64,000 nt of DNA, taken from contig NZ_DGIR01000035.1 of NCBI RefSeq assembly GCF_002386445.1, positions 62,001-126,000 on the forward strand. The letters are read 5' to 3'. Below are positions 16,589 to 25,513 of the stretch, piece by piece (within the stretch, counting starts at the first letter, position 1; every line of letters starts with the position of its first letter). The position numbers and the translations under genes are program-made. The notes under the pieces are model-generated. The model made no database searches, had not been told where the DNA came from, and worked only from the letters and a program-made list of their open reading frames with translations. Source of the stretch: Pseudomonas sp. UBA4617. Its GTDB lineage: Bacteria; Pseudomonadota; Gammaproteobacteria; Pseudomonadales; Pseudomonadaceae.

Positions 16589-17488
16589 ATGACCTTGCAG
16601 TACCCAACCATCGCCGATTGCGTCGGCAATACGCCTCTGGTTCGCCTGCAGCGCATCGCTGGCGAAACCAGCAATACCCTCCTGCTCAAGCTCGAGGGTA
16701 ACAATCCTGCCGGCTCGGTGAAGGACCGCCCGGCATTGTCGATGATCACCCGTGCCGAACTGCGCGGCCAGATCAAGCCCGGCGACACGCTGATCGAAGC
16801 CACCTCTGGCAACACTGGCATCGCCCTGGCGATGGCAGCGGCGATCAAGGGCTACAAGATGATCCTGATCATGCCCGACAACTCTACCGCCGAACGCAAG
16901 GCCGCCATGACCGCCTACGGCGCCGAGCTGATCCTGGTGACCAAGGAAGAGGGTATGGAAGGTGCCCGTGACCTGGCCGAGAAGCTGCAAGCCGAAGGCC
17001 GTGGCCTGGTGCTGGACCAGTTCGCCAACGGCGACAACCCGATCGCCCATTACACCAGCACCGGCCCGGAGATCTGGCAGCAGACCCAGGGCACCATCAC
17101 CCATTTCATCAGCTCCATGGGCACCACCGGTACCATCATGGGCTGCTCGCAGTACCTCAAGGAACAGAACCCGGCGGTGCAGATCATCGGCCTGCAGCCG
17201 ATGGAAGGTTCGGCCATCCCCGGCATCCGCCGCTGGCCCGAGGAGTACCTGCCGAAGATCTTCGACGCTACCCGCGTCGACCGGGTGGTCGACATGTCGC
17301 AGCAGGAAGCCGAGGACACCACCCGCCGCCTTGCCCGTGAAGAGGGCATTTTCTGCGGCGTGTCGTCCGGTGGTGCGGTCGCGGCCATGCTGCGCCTGTC
17401 CCGCGAGGTGGAAAATGCCACGATGGTCGCGATCATCTGCGACCGTGGCGACCGTTACCTGTCCACCGGCCTGTTCGACCTGAGCTAA
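16589..17488 (+). CDS. cysM: O-acetylserine sulfhydrylase B (cysteine synthase B)
   Basis: This 299-residue PLP enzyme makes cysteine from O-acetylserine with sulfide or thiosulfate. The PLP lysine is in NPAGSVKDRPAL. The substrate loop is EATSGNTGIAL, and the phosphate-binding loop is SSMGTTGTIMG. The start is the ATG at 16589 (MTLQYPTIADCVGNTPLVRL), the family start; an in-frame ATG at 16550 would add 13 residues without similarity. The next gene, rlmD, begins at the base after its stop codon, so the two are cotranscribed. Confidence 0.95.
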   Translation: MTLQYPTIADCVGNTPLVRLQRIAGETSNTLLLKLEGNNPAGSVKDRPALSMITRAELRGQIKPGDTLIEATSGNTGIALAMAAAIKGYKMILIMPDNSTAERKAAMTAYGAELILVTKEEGMEGARDLAEKLQAEGRGLVLDQFANGDNPIAHYTSTGPEIWQQTQGTITHFISSMGTTGTIMGCSQYLKEQNPAVQIIGLQPMEGSAIPGIRRWPEEYLPKIFDATRVDRVVDMSQQEAEDTTRRLAREEGIFCGVSSGGAVAAMLRLSREVENATMVAIICDRGDRYLSTGLFDLS

Positions 17489-18847
17489 ATGTCCAAGAAG
17501 AAAAGCAACAGCGGTCTGCGTTTCCAGCCGGCCGGCGGCAACCGTACCTCCCAGGTGCCCGTGGGCAAGAAACAGCGGCTGGACATCGAGCGTCTGGCCG
17601 GTGACGGCCGCGGTATCGCCTTCTTCGAGGGGCGCACCTGGTTCGTCAGTGGCGCCCTGGCCGGAGAGGCGGTGGAGGCGCGGGTGCTCAACGCTCGTGG
17701 CAAAGTGGTCGAGGCCCGCCTGGAGCGGCTGCTGCAGGCCAGCCCCGAGCGCCGTGAGGCCCCCTGCCGGTACTACGGCCGTTGCGGTGGCTGCAACCTG
17801 CAGCACCTGCCGCACGAGGCACAGCTGGCGCTCAAGCAGCGTACCCTGGCCGAGCAGTTGCAGCGGGTGGCCGGCGTGCAGCCCGAGGAATGGGCCGCCC
17901 CGCTGAGCGGGCCTGAATTCGGCTACCGGCGCCGGGCCCGCGTGGCGGTGCGCTGGGATGCCAAGGCACGCCAGTTGCAGGTAGGCTTCCGCGCCGAAGC
18001 CAGCCAGGACATCATTGCCATCGATGATTGCGCGGTGCTGGTACAGCCCTTGCAGTCGATTCTGCGCCACTTGCCGACCGTGCTGCGTTCGTTGAGCAAG
18101 CCGCAGGCGCTGGGCCATGTCGAATTGTTCAGCGGCACCGCCGAGGCGCTGCTGGTGCGTCATGTCGCGCCGCTGCCAGCAGAAGACCTGGCCAGGCTGC
18201 AGGCGTTCTGCGCGCAGGCCAGGGCGCAACTGTGGCTGCAAGGCGAAGGCGAGCCGGCACCGGTGGAGCCGACAGCGCAACTGGGCTTCGCCCTGCTGCC
18301 ATGGCAACTGGAACTGGCCTGGCGCCCAGGGGACTTCGTGCAGGTGAATGCCCAGGTCAACACGGCAATGATCGAGCAGGCCCTGGCCTGGCTTGCACCG
18401 CAGGCCGACGAGCGTGTGCTGGACCTGTTCTGCGGCCTGGGCAACTTCGCCCTGCCGCTGGCGCGCCGGGCGCGTGAGGTGGTAGCAGTGGAAGGCGTGC
18501 AGGCCATGGTCGATCGGGCCGCAGCCAATGCCCGGAACAACAATGTGCATAACGCACGGTTTTTTCAGGCCGATTTATCGCAGCCTTTGGCAGGCACCGG
18601 ATGGGCCGCCGAGGGCTTTTCTGCGGTACTCTTGGATCCACCGCGCGACGGTGCTTTCGAGGTGGTGCAAGGCATCGCCCGCCTCAAGGCCAGACGGCTG
18701 GTCTATGTATCGTGCAACCCGGCCACGCTGGCGCGAGACGCCCAGGTGCTGGTCGGCCAGGGGTACCGGTTAAAAAGGGCCGGGATTCTCGACATGTTTC
18801 CTCAGACGGCGCATGTCGAGGCCATGGCGTTATTCGAAGCGGGCTAG
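17489..18847 (+). CDS. rlmD: 23S rRNA (uracil-1939-C5) methyltransferase RlmD
   Basis: This is a 452-residue SAM-dependent RNA methyltransferase (RumA). An N-terminal TRAM domain (about 20-85) is followed by the 4Fe-4S cysteine cluster CRYYGRCGGCNLQH near residue 92. The Rossmann-fold catalytic domain has the SAM motif VLDLFCGLGNFALPLA, the motif LLDPPRDG and the nucleophile region VSCNPATLARD. It modifies U1939 of 23S rRNA. It begins immediately after the cysM stop and is followed by relA after 96 bases. Confidence 0.94.
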   Translation: MSKKKSNSGLRFQPAGGNRTSQVPVGKKQRLDIERLAGDGRGIAFFEGRTWFVSGALAGEAVEARVLNARGKVVEARLERLLQASPERREAPCRYYGRCGGCNLQHLPHEAQLALKQRTLAEQLQRVAGVQPEEWAAPLSGPEFGYRRRARVAVRWDAKARQLQVGFRAEASQDIIAIDDCAVLVQPLQSILRHLPTVLRSLSKPQALGHVELFSGTAEALLVRHVAPLPAEDLARLQAFCAQARAQLWLQGEGEPAPVEPTAQLGFALLPWQLELAWRPGDFVQVNAQVNTAMIEQALAWLAPQADERVLDLFCGLGNFALPLARRAREVVAVEGVQAMVDRAAANARNNNVHNARFFQADLSQPLAGTGWAAEGFSAVLLDPPRDGAFEVVQGIARLKARRLVYVSCNPATLARDAQVLVGQGYRLKRAGILDMFPQTAHVEAMALFEAG

Positions 18848-18943
18848 CTGACTGGCCCCTTGGTGCGGCTTTCACGGAATGGCAGCCGCACGGTGATCGC
18901 CAGCGCACCTGCGTGGTGCGCTGTATGGAAAGGTAAAACAAAG

Positions 18944-21184
18944 ATGGTACAGGTGAGAGTGCACCAGCCGGTCAACACTGACGGCAGTATCAATCTCGAT
19001 GCATGGTTGGACCATGTGGTGAGCGTCGATTCGGCACTGGATCGCGCAGCGCTGAAAGAGGCCTGCGAGTTCGCCCATGAGGTCGAGAAAAAAGGTAACC
19101 CGGCCAAGCATTCCTGGGCAGACGGGACGTCCAGCTTCCAGGCGGGCCTGGAAATCGCCGAGATCCTCGCCGACCTCAAGCTCGACCAGGATTCCCTGGT
19201 AGCGGCAGTCATCTATCGCTCGGTGCGCGAGGGCAAGGTGACCCTGGCCGAGGTCAGCCAGCGTTTCGGCCCGGTTGTGGCCAAGCTGATCGACGGCGTG
19301 CTGCGCATGGCGGCCATCAGCGCCAGCCTCAGCCCGCGGCAGTCGCTGGTGCTGGGTTCGCAGGCGCAGGTCGAGAACCTGCGCAAGATGCTCGTGGCCA
19401 TGGTCGATGACGTGCGCGTGGCGCTGATCAAGCTGGCCGAGCGCACCTGCGCGATCCGTGCGGTCAAGGCCGCCGACGACGAGAAACGCCTGCGTGTTGC
19501 CCGCGAGGTGTTCGATATCTATGCGCCGCTGGCCCACCGCCTGGGTATCGGCCACATCAAGTGGGAGCTGGAAGACCTGTCCTTCCGCTACCTTGAACCC
19601 GATCAGTACAAGCAGATTGCCAAGCTGCTGCATGAGCGGCGGCTGGACCGCGAGCGCTTCATCAGCGACGTGATGAACCAGCTGCAGAACGAACTGCTGG
19701 CCACCGGCGTCAAGGCCGACATCAGCGGTCGGGCGAAACATATCTATTCGATCTGGCGCAAGATGCAGCGCAAGGGCCTGGAGTTCAGCCAGATCTATGA
19801 CGTACGTGCGGTGCGCGTGCTGGTGCCGGAAATCCGCGACTGCTACACCGCACTGGGTATCGTGCACACGCTGTGGCGGCACATTCCCAAGGAGTTCGAC
19901 GACTACATCGCCAACCCCAAGGAAAACGGCTACCGCTCGCTGCACACCGCGGTGATCGGCCCCGAGGGCAAGGTGCTGGAGGTGCAGATCCGTACCCACG
20001 GCATGCACGAGGAAGCCGAACTCGGGGTTTGCGCCCACTGGCGCTACAAGGGCACCGACGTCAAGTCCAGCTCCAACCATTACGAAGAAAAGATCTCCTG
20101 GCTGCGCCAGGTGCTGGAATGGCACGAAGAACTGGGTGACATCGGGGGCCTGGCCGAGCAGTTGCGGGTCGATATCGAGCCGGACCGGGTCTACGTGTTC
20201 ACCCCGGACGGCCACGCCATCGACCTGCCCAAGGGGGCTACCCCGCTGGACTTCGCCTACCGCGTGCACACCGAGATCGGTCACAACTGCCGCGGCGCCA
20301 AGATCAACGGGCGCATCGTGCCGCTCAACTACAGCCTGCAGACTGGCGAACAGGTCGAGATCATCACCAGCAAGCACGGCAACCCCAGCCGTGACTGGTT
20401 GAACTCCAACCTGGGCTATGTCACCACCTCGCGCGCGCGGGCCAAGATCGTGCACTGGTTCAAGCTGCAGGCGCGCGACCAGAACGTCGCTGCCGGCAAG
20501 ACCTTGCTCGAGCGCGAGCTCAGCCGCCTGGGCCTGCCTCAGGTGGACTTCGAGCGCCTGGCCGAAAAGACCAACGTCAAGACCGCCGAAGACATGTTCG
20601 CCTCGCTTGGCGCAGGCGACCTGCGCCTGGCTCATCTGGTCAACGCGGCCCAGCAACTGTTGGAGCCTGAGCGCATCGAGCAGATCGAACTGGTGCCGCG
20701 CAAGCCAACCGGGCCACGGAGCGGCAAGCGTGGCGACATTCAGATCCAGGGTGTCGGTAACCTGTTGACGCAGATGGCCGGCTGCTGCCAGCCGTTGCCG
20801 GGCGACGCCATCGTCGGCTACATCACCCAAGGCCGCGGCGTCAGCATCCACCGTCAGGACTGTGCCTCGGTGCTGCAGTTGGCAGGCAAGGAGCCCGAGC
20901 GCATGATCCAGGTCAGCTGGGGGCCGATTCCGGTGCAGACCTACCCGGTCGACATCGTCATCCGTGCCTACGACCGCCCGGGTCTGTTGCGCGACGTGTC
21001 GCAGGTGCTGCTGAACGAGAAAATCAACGTGCTGGCGGTGAATACCCGCTCGAACAAGGAAGACAACACCGCGCTGATGTCATTGACCATCGAGATTCCC
21101 GGCCTGGACGCGTTGGGGCGCCTGCTGGGGCGGATCTCGCAGTTGCCGAACATCATCGAGACGCGGCGTAATCGTACGCCTTGA
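18944..21184 (+). CDS. relA: (p)ppGpp synthetase RelA
   Basis: This is a 746-residue long RSH protein. The N-terminal pseudo-hydrolase region (about 50-210) lacks the HD catalytic pair. Where SpoT-type proteins read HDVVEDT this one reads YRSVREG, so it should be synthetase only. The synthetase domain (about 240-370) contains YDVRAVRVLVPEIRDCYTALG and NGYRSLHTAVIG. TGS (about 410-475), the conserved-cysteine region (MAGCCQPLPGD) and a C-terminal ACT domain follow. RelA senses uncharged tRNA on ribosomes during amino-acid starvation. The start is the ATG at 18944 after AAAGG. It is followed by a hairpin and mazG. Confidence 0.96.
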   Translation: MVQVRVHQPVNTDGSINLDAWLDHVVSVDSALDRAALKEACEFAHEVEKKGNPAKHSWADGTSSFQAGLEIAEILADLKLDQDSLVAAVIYRSVREGKVTLAEVSQRFGPVVAKLIDGVLRMAAISASLSPRQSLVLGSQAQVENLRKMLVAMVDDVRVALIKLAERTCAIRAVKAADDEKRLRVAREVFDIYAPLAHRLGIGHIKWELEDLSFRYLEPDQYKQIAKLLHERRLDRERFISDVMNQLQNELLATGVKADISGRAKHIYSIWRKMQRKGLEFSQIYDVRAVRVLVPEIRDCYTALGIVHTLWRHIPKEFDDYIANPKENGYRSLHTAVIGPEGKVLEVQIRTHGMHEEAELGVCAHWRYKGTDVKSSSNHYEEKISWLRQVLEWHEELGDIGGLAEQLRVDIEPDRVYVFTPDGHAIDLPKGATPLDFAYRVHTEIGHNCRGAKINGRIVPLNYSLQTGEQVEIITSKHGNPSRDWLNSNLGYVTTSRARAKIVHWFKLQARDQNVAAGKTLLERELSRLGLPQVDFERLAEKTNVKTAEDMFASLGAGDLRLAHLVNAAQQLLEPERIEQIELVPRKPTGPRSGKRGDIQIQGVGNLLTQMAGCCQPLPGDAIVGYITQGRGVSIHRQDCASVLQLAGKEPERMIQVSWGPIPVQTYPVDIVIRAYDRPGLLRDVSQVLLNEKINVLAVNTRSNKEDNTALMSLTIEIPGLDALGRLLGRISQLPNIIETRRNRTP

Positions 21185-21195
21185 CACTGCGGCGC

Positions 21196-21228
21196 CTGCT
21201 TCGCGGGGTGGGTTGAACCGCGAAGCAG
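21196..21228. repeat. Inverted repeat between relA and mazG
   Basis: CTGCTTCGCGG at 21196-21206 pairs exactly with CCGCGAAGCAG at 21218-21228 around an 11-base loop. The sequence TTCGCGGGG...GAACCGCGAA resembles a P. putida REP core. It may modulate read-through from relA into mazG. Confidence 0.6.
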
Positions 21229-21253
21229 CCACCACCGAAGGACTCCTGCTCAG

Positions 21254-22087
21254 ATGACCTACACCCTTGACGACCTGCTGCACCTCATGGCCCGCCTGCG
21301 CGACCCGCAGTACGGCTGCCCATGGGACCTGCAGCAGAACTACGCGAGTATCGTCCCGCATACCATCGAAGAGGCCTACGAGGTCGCCGATACCATCGAG
21401 CGCGGCGATTTCGAGCACCTGCAAGGCGAGCTGGGCGACCTGCTGTTCCAAGTGGTCTACTACAGCCAGCTGGCCCGCGAAGAGGGGCGCTTCGAGTTCG
21501 ATGGCGTGGTCGACAGCATTACCCGCAAGCTCATTCGCCGCCACCCGCATGTGTTCCCTACTGGTGAGTTGTATGCGCCGGTAGACACGCCAAGCCTGAC
21601 CGAGGCCCAGGTCAAGTCACGCTGGGAAGAAATCAAGGCCGAGGAGCGCGCGGAAAAAAACCAGCCCGAGCAGTTGTCGCTGCTTGACGACGTACCGGCG
21701 AATTTGCCGGCATTGTCGCGTGCCGCCAAACTGCAAAAGCGCGCGGCCACCGTCGGTTTCGACTGGCCTGAGGCATTGCCGGTGCTGGACAAGGTCCGCG
21801 AGGAACTGGACGAAGTGCTGCAGGCCATGGCCGACGGCGATGCCAATGCGCTCGAAGATGAAATCGGCGACCTGCTGTTCGCCACGGTCAATCTGGCCCG
21901 CCACCTCAAGCACGACCCGGAACACGCCCTGCGCCGCGCCAACCGCAAGTTCGAACAGCGTTTTCGCTTCATCGAACAGGCCTTGCGCGACAGTGGGCGC
22001 CCCATCGAGGATTGTAACCTTGACGAGCTGGACGCCCTTTGGGGTGAAGCCAAACGTCAGGAAAAGAACCTGCCCAGCTGCGGCTGA
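21254..22087 (+). CDS. mazG: Nucleoside triphosphate pyrophosphohydrolase MazG
   Basis: This 277-residue protein has two MazG repeats. The first is residues 1-110, with CPWD, HTIEEAYEVAD and GELGDLLFQVVY. The second is about 150-260, with VREELDEVLQAM and EDEIGDLLFATVNLARHL. Both repeats carry the acidic metal-binding helices E-E-x2-E and E-x2-D. MazG hydrolyses NTPs, including damaged ones, to monophosphate plus pyrophosphate. In E. coli it also sits next to relA and lowers ppGpp-linked stress, so the linkage here is functionally sensible. A DUF2058 gene follows 26 bases downstream. Confidence 0.94.
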   Translation: MTYTLDDLLHLMARLRDPQYGCPWDLQQNYASIVPHTIEEAYEVADTIERGDFEHLQGELGDLLFQVVYYSQLAREEGRFEFDGVVDSITRKLIRRHPHVFPTGELYAPVDTPSLTEAQVKSRWEEIKAEERAEKNQPEQLSLLDDVPANLPALSRAAKLQKRAATVGFDWPEALPVLDKVREELDEVLQAMADGDANALEDEIGDLLFATVNLARHLKHDPEHALRRANRKFEQRFRFIEQALRDSGRPIEDCNLDELDALWGEAKRQEKNLPSCG

Positions 22088-22113
22088 GCTGTTGCATAAG
22101 TGAGTGAACATTC

Positions 22114-22653
22114 ATGAGCCTTTCCCTTCGCGACCAATTGCTCAAAGCCGGTCTGGTCAACCAGAAACAGGTTTCCCAGGCCAACAAGGCCGAGAAGAAA
22201 CAGAAACGCCTGGAGCACAAAGGCCAGGTCGAGGTGGACGACAGCCAGCAGCGCCTGGCCAAGGAAGCCATGGCCGAGAAAGCCAGGCGTGACCAGGAAC
22301 TGAACCGCCAGCAGCAGGAAAAAGCCGAGCAGAAGGCCCGTGCCGCGCAGATCAAGCAACTGATCGAAGCCACCCGGCTGCCCAAACTGAACACCGAGGA
22401 CTACTACAATTTCGTCGACGACAAGAAGGTCAAGCGTATTGCCGTCAACGCCCTGATGCGCACCAAGCTGAGCAACGGTGCGCTGGCCGTGGTGTCATTT
22501 GCCGGTGGTTACGAGGTCATCCCCCGCGAAGCGGCGGTGAAGATCCAGGAGCGCGACCCCAGCCGTATCCTGCTGCTCAACACCCATGTCGAGGAAGCGG
22601 ACGAGGATGACCCGTATGCGGCGTACAAGATCCCCGACGACCTGATGTGGTAA
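22114..22653 (+). CDS. DUF2058 (YaiL-like) protein
   Basis: This is a 179-residue soluble protein matching the DUF2058/YaiL family. The N-terminal motif is SLRDQLLKAGLVNQKQ, then a highly charged lysine/glutamate/glutamine-rich coiled coil (about 25-85). A C-terminal folded segment contains NTEDYYNFVDDKKVKRIAVN and GGYEVIPREAA. The function is not established; a nucleic-acid or ribosome association would fit the charge but is inference. It lies 26 bases after mazG and is closed by a strong terminator. Confidence 0.88.
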   Translation: MSLSLRDQLLKAGLVNQKQVSQANKAEKKQKRLEHKGQVEVDDSQQRLAKEAMAEKARRDQELNRQQQEKAEQKARAAQIKQLIEATRLPKLNTEDYYNFVDDKKVKRIAVNALMRTKLSNGALAVVSFAGGYEVIPREAAVKIQERDPSRILLLNTHVEEADEDDPYAAYKIPDDLMW

Positions 22654-22657
22654 ACAG

Positions 22658-22685
22658 CAAAAACCCCGCCTTGGCGGGGTTTTTC
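22658..22685. terminator. Bidirectional rho-independent terminator
   Basis: The stem AAAACCCCGCC / GGCGGGGTTTT (11 bp) closes a TT loop, with A and T tracts on either side. It lies between the convergent DUF2058 gene and the small gene at 22699, and can serve both strands. Confidence 0.9.
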
Positions 22686-22698
22686 ATGGGTAGCGGAT

Positions 22699-22881
22699 TC
22701 ATTGCGTGGTGCGCTGGTTTTCCAGGTTTTCCAGCTCGGCCCGGTACTGGTGTGCTTCGTGTTCATTGTGGAACATGCCCACCAGCTGGCCTTGTTGGTG
22801 CACATCCCAGATCCGCACGCCAGCGGCCAGGCCTTCGTGGGACATTTTCGATTCGTCGCGTTCGGTTACTTGGACTGTCAT
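22699..22881 (-). CDS. Conserved small hypothetical protein (60 aa)
   Basis: This is a 60-residue hydrophilic protein starting MTVQVTERDESK and containing VRIWDVHQQGQLVGMFHNEHEA. GGAG lies seven bases before the ATG at 22881. It has no signal peptide or membrane segment. I do not recognise a named family; the sequence looks like a compact beta-beta-alpha unit. It has its own promoter region upstream and a shared terminator downstream, which supports it as a real gene despite its size. Confidence 0.7.
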   Translation of the reverse strand: MTVQVTERDESKMSHEGLAAGVRIWDVHQQGQLVGMFHNEHEAHQYRAELENLENQRTTQ

Positions 22882-23032
22882 CGTTAAACTCCACTTCTTG
22901 AGTTGGCTGCGACACTCTGTCGCACACCCTCTTTATAGAGTTTGTTAGCAGGCTAAGTAAATAAAACAGCCATGAAACAAGTTTCATGAAATGGGATACG
23001 TGTTGCCTGTACCGGCCCACGGTCTACCAGGC

Positions 23033-23061
23033 AAAAAAAGCCCCGCACAAGGCAGGGCTTC
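23033..23061 (-). terminator. Rho-independent terminator of the purMN-DUF3108 operon
   Basis: Read on the minus strand, AAGCCCTGC and GCGGGGCTT form a 9-bp stem with one G-T pair and a CTTGT loop, followed by seven T. It starts 22 bases after the stop codon of the DUF3108 gene. Confidence 0.88.
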
Positions 23062-23082
23062 GGGTGCTGCGGGCAGCGCGGA

Positions 23083-23793
23083 TCAGTTACCCTTCACCGG
23101 TTTGCCGTCGACCGTGCCATCCTGCAGCACGATCACGTACTCCTTGCCGTCGGTCTCGACCTGACGCAGTTGCACCAGCAGGTAGTCCCAGTTCTTGGCA
23201 AACCACAGCTCGGTGATGCGCTTGCTCTGGCTTGGGTCGCGTACACGCTCGACCTTCACCGCATCCACCTGGCCGGTCTTGGTGGTGACCTTTTCGGTAC
23301 CCAGCACGCGGAAGTCGTAGGTGTCGATCTCGTCACCGTCGACCACCTGGTAGGTCATGCTCTTCTTGCCGGCGGCCACGTCATGCTGCAGGGCCAGCTG
23401 GTAGGACGACTTGTCGAGCACGCCACGGTTCAGCGGCAGGTTGATGGCATCGCCACGATCGCTGCCGGTGACCTTCTTGGCGTTCCAGTCGAAGTTCAGG
23501 TCGACCTTCTTGGCCTTGCCCAGGCCGCCGCGCTCGAAGTGATACTGCTGCGGCAGCAGGGTATCGTTGTCCATGCGCAGGGTGCTTTGCTCGGTCAGGC
23601 TGGCAATCATCATGGAAGCCTTGAAGTTAAGGTCCCAGGTACCGTTGGCATTCTTGACCAGGCTGCGCTCGGCGGTGCCGCTCATGGGCAGCTGTTTCCA
23701 GTCGGCGGTGTAGCTGGCCGAGAAAGGCTTCAGATCAGCTGCCTGGAGGGGCAGGGCGAGCACGGCGAGAGCCAAGAGCAGGGCGCGACGCAT
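23083..23793 (-). CDS. DUF3108 periplasmic protein
   Basis: This is a 236-residue protein with a cleavable signal peptide (MRRALLLALAVLALPLQAA). The rest is predicted mostly beta strand and matches the DUF3108 family (FSASYTADWKQLPMSGTAERSL, then a YDFRVLGTEKVTTKTG segment). DUF3108 proteins resemble lipoprotein-carrier-like beta barrels, but no function is known. AGGAGAATTT precedes the ATG at 23793. It follows purN by eight bases, so it is the third gene of the purM-purN operon. Confidence 0.85.
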   Translation of the reverse strand: MRRALLLALAVLALPLQAADLKPFSASYTADWKQLPMSGTAERSLVKNANGTWDLNFKASMMIASLTEQSTLRMDNDTLLPQQYHFERGGLGKAKKVDLNFDWNAKKVTGSDRGDAINLPLNRGVLDKSSYQLALQHDVAAGKKSMTYQVVDGDEIDTYDFRVLGTEKVTTKTGQVDAVKVERVRDPSQSKRITELWFAKNWDYLLVQLRQVETDGKEYVIVLQDGTVDGKPVKGN

Positions 23794-23801
23794 AAATTCT
23801 C

Positions 23802-24455
23802 CTAGGATCGAATCAGGTGACCGCTGGCCGCCAGGGGTTGGCCATCCAGTAATGCGCCCTGTTCGCCGAGGCGCAAGCGCCCCTCAGCGTACCAGCGCAC
23901 TGCCAGCGGGTAGATCAGGTGTTCCTGACGGTGAACCCGCTGGGCCAGGCTTTCGACGGTGTCGTCAGACGCCACCGGCACTACAGCCTGTACGACCAAT
24001 GGGCCGCCATCGAGTTCCTCTGTCACGAAGTGTACGCTGCAGCCATGCTCGGCGTCGCCTGCCTCCAATGCCCGCCGGTGGGTATGCAGGCCCTTGTACT
24101 TGGGCAGCAGCGACGGATGGATGTTGAGCAGGCGGCCCTGGTAGTGGCGTACGAATTGGCCACTGAGGATGCGCATGAAGCCGGCCAGTACCACCAGGTC
24201 CGGAGCAAAATCGTCGATGCGCGCCATCAGCGCGGCATCGAAGGCTTCACGGCTGTCGAACTGGGTGTGCTCGAGTACCACGCTGTCGATGCCGGCCGCC
24301 GCGGCGCGTTGCAAGCCGTAGGCGTCAGCGCGGTTGGAAACCACCGCACGGATACACACCGGGCTGTCGGCGCCTTGGCAGCTGTCGATCAGGGCTTGCA
24401 GGTTGCTGCCGGAGCCCGACAGCAGTACCACTACATTGCAGGTCTTGCTTGGCAT
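23802..24455 (-). CDS. purN: Phosphoribosylglycinamide formyltransferase 1
   Basis: This is a 217-residue GAR transformylase using 10-formyl-THF in step 3 of purine synthesis. The substrate loop is VLLSGSGSNLQALID at the start. The catalytic N-H-D set is in LNIHPSLLPKYKG and VTEELDGG. The start ATG at 24455 overlaps the purM stop as TGATG, so translation is coupled. A longer in-frame extension runs into purM and is not coding here. It lies second in the purM-purN-DUF3108 operon. Confidence 0.95.
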   Translation of the reverse strand: MPSKTCNVVVLLSGSGSNLQALIDSCQGADSPVCIRAVVSNRADAYGLQRAAAAGIDSVVLEHTQFDSREAFDAALMARIDDFAPDLVVLAGFMRILSGQFVRHYQGRLLNIHPSLLPKYKGLHTHRRALEAGDAEHGCSVHFVTEELDGGPLVVQAVVPVASDDTVESLAQRVHRQEHLIYPLAVRWYAEGRLRLGEQGALLDGQPLAASGHLIRS

Positions 24456-25513
24456 CAGTGTGCCTTGAGGTTCTGCAGCTCGACCTGGGCAGCGCCCTCG
24501 GCGGCTTCGGCGATGTGGCCGATCACCCATGGCTGCTCACCGGCGGCGCGCAGTTCGTTCAGGGCGGCTTCTACCTGGTCCTGGGCCACGCAGATGACCA
24601 TGCCGACACCGCAGTTCAGCACGCGGTGCATTTCATGCTCGTCGACGTTGCCCTTTTCCTGCAGGAAGTCGAACACCGCCGGGCGCTGCCAGCTGGCCAC
24701 GTCGATCACCGCCTGGGCGTTGGCCGGCAGTACGCGAGGAATGTTGTCCAGCAGGCCGCCACCGGTGATGTGGGCCATGGCCTTGACCGCGCCGGTGTTC
24801 TTGATCAGTTGCAGCAGCGGCTTGACGTAGATGCGGGTCGGCGCCATCAGCAGGTCAGCCAGCGGCTTGCCGTCCAGCTGGGTGTTCTCGATGTCGGTGG
24901 CCGACACTTCGAGGATCTTGCGGATCAGCGAATAGCCGTTGGAGTGCGGGCCCGAGGAGGGCAGGGCGATCAGCGCGTCGCCAGTGGCGACCTTGGAACC
25001 GTCAATGATCTCGGCCTTTTCCACGACGCCGACGCAGAAACCGGCCAGGTCATAGTCTTCGCCTTCGTACATGCCCGGCATCTCGGCGGTTTCACCACCG
25101 ACCAGCGAGCAGCCGGCCAGCTCGCAACCGGCGCCGATGCCGGTGACCACGGTGGCCGCCACATCGACGTTGAGCTTGCCGGTGGCGTAGTAGTCGAGGA
25201 AGAACAGCGGCTCGGCGCCGCACACCACCAGGTCGTTGACGCACATGGCGACCAGGTCCTGGCCGATGCTGTCGTGCTTGTTCAGGTTCAGTGCAAGGCG
25301 CAGCTTGGTGCCGACGCCGTCGGTGCCGGACACCAGCACCGGTTGCTTGTAGCCGGCCGGGATCTCGCAGAGGGCGCCGAAGCCGCCCAGGCCACCCATG
25401 ACTTCAGGGCGTGCGGTGCGTTTTGCCACGCCCTTGATGCGTTCGACCAGTGCTTCGCCGGCGTCGATGTCTACACCGGCGTCCTTGTAGCTCAGGGAGG
25501 GTTGCTTGCTCAT
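24455..25513 (-). CDS. purM: Phosphoribosylformylglycinamidine cyclo-ligase
   Basis: This 352-residue AIR synthetase carries out step 5 of purine synthesis with ATP. Family motifs are SYKDAGVDIDAGEALVERIK at the start, GGLGGFGAL, VSGTDGVGTKLRLA and the metal/ATP segment MCVNDLVVCGAEPLFFLDYYA. It is the first gene of the operon and is divergent from the DUF2066 gene across a 320-base gap. The ribosome site is CTAAAGG, just upstream of the ATG at 25513. Confidence 0.96.
   Translation of the reverse strand: MSKQPSLSYKDAGVDIDAGEALVERIKGVAKRTARPEVMGGLGGFGALCEIPAGYKQPVLVSGTDGVGTKLRLALNLNKHDSIGQDLVAMCVNDLVVCGAEPLFFLDYYATGKLNVDVAATVVTGIGAGCELAGCSLVGGETAEMPGMYEGEDYDLAGFCVGVVEKAEIIDGSKVATGDALIALPSSGPHSNGYSLIRKILEVSATDIENTQLDGKPLADLLMAPTRIYVKPLLQLIKNTGAVKAMAHITGGGLLDNIPRVLPANAQAVIDVASWQRPAVFDFLQEKGNVDEHEMHRVLNCGVGMVICVAQDQVEAALNELRAAGEQPWVIGHIAEAAEGAAQVELQNLKAH

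Noticed and set aside
16511..18550. A 679-codon frame on the minus strand opposite cysM and rlmD
   Set aside because: Long shadow frames are expected at this GC content. Both opposite genes have unmistakable enzyme motifs.
18872..20851. A 659-codon minus-strand frame opposite relA
   Set aside because: The plus strand carries complete RelA domains. The antisense product has no recognisable fold or ribosome site.
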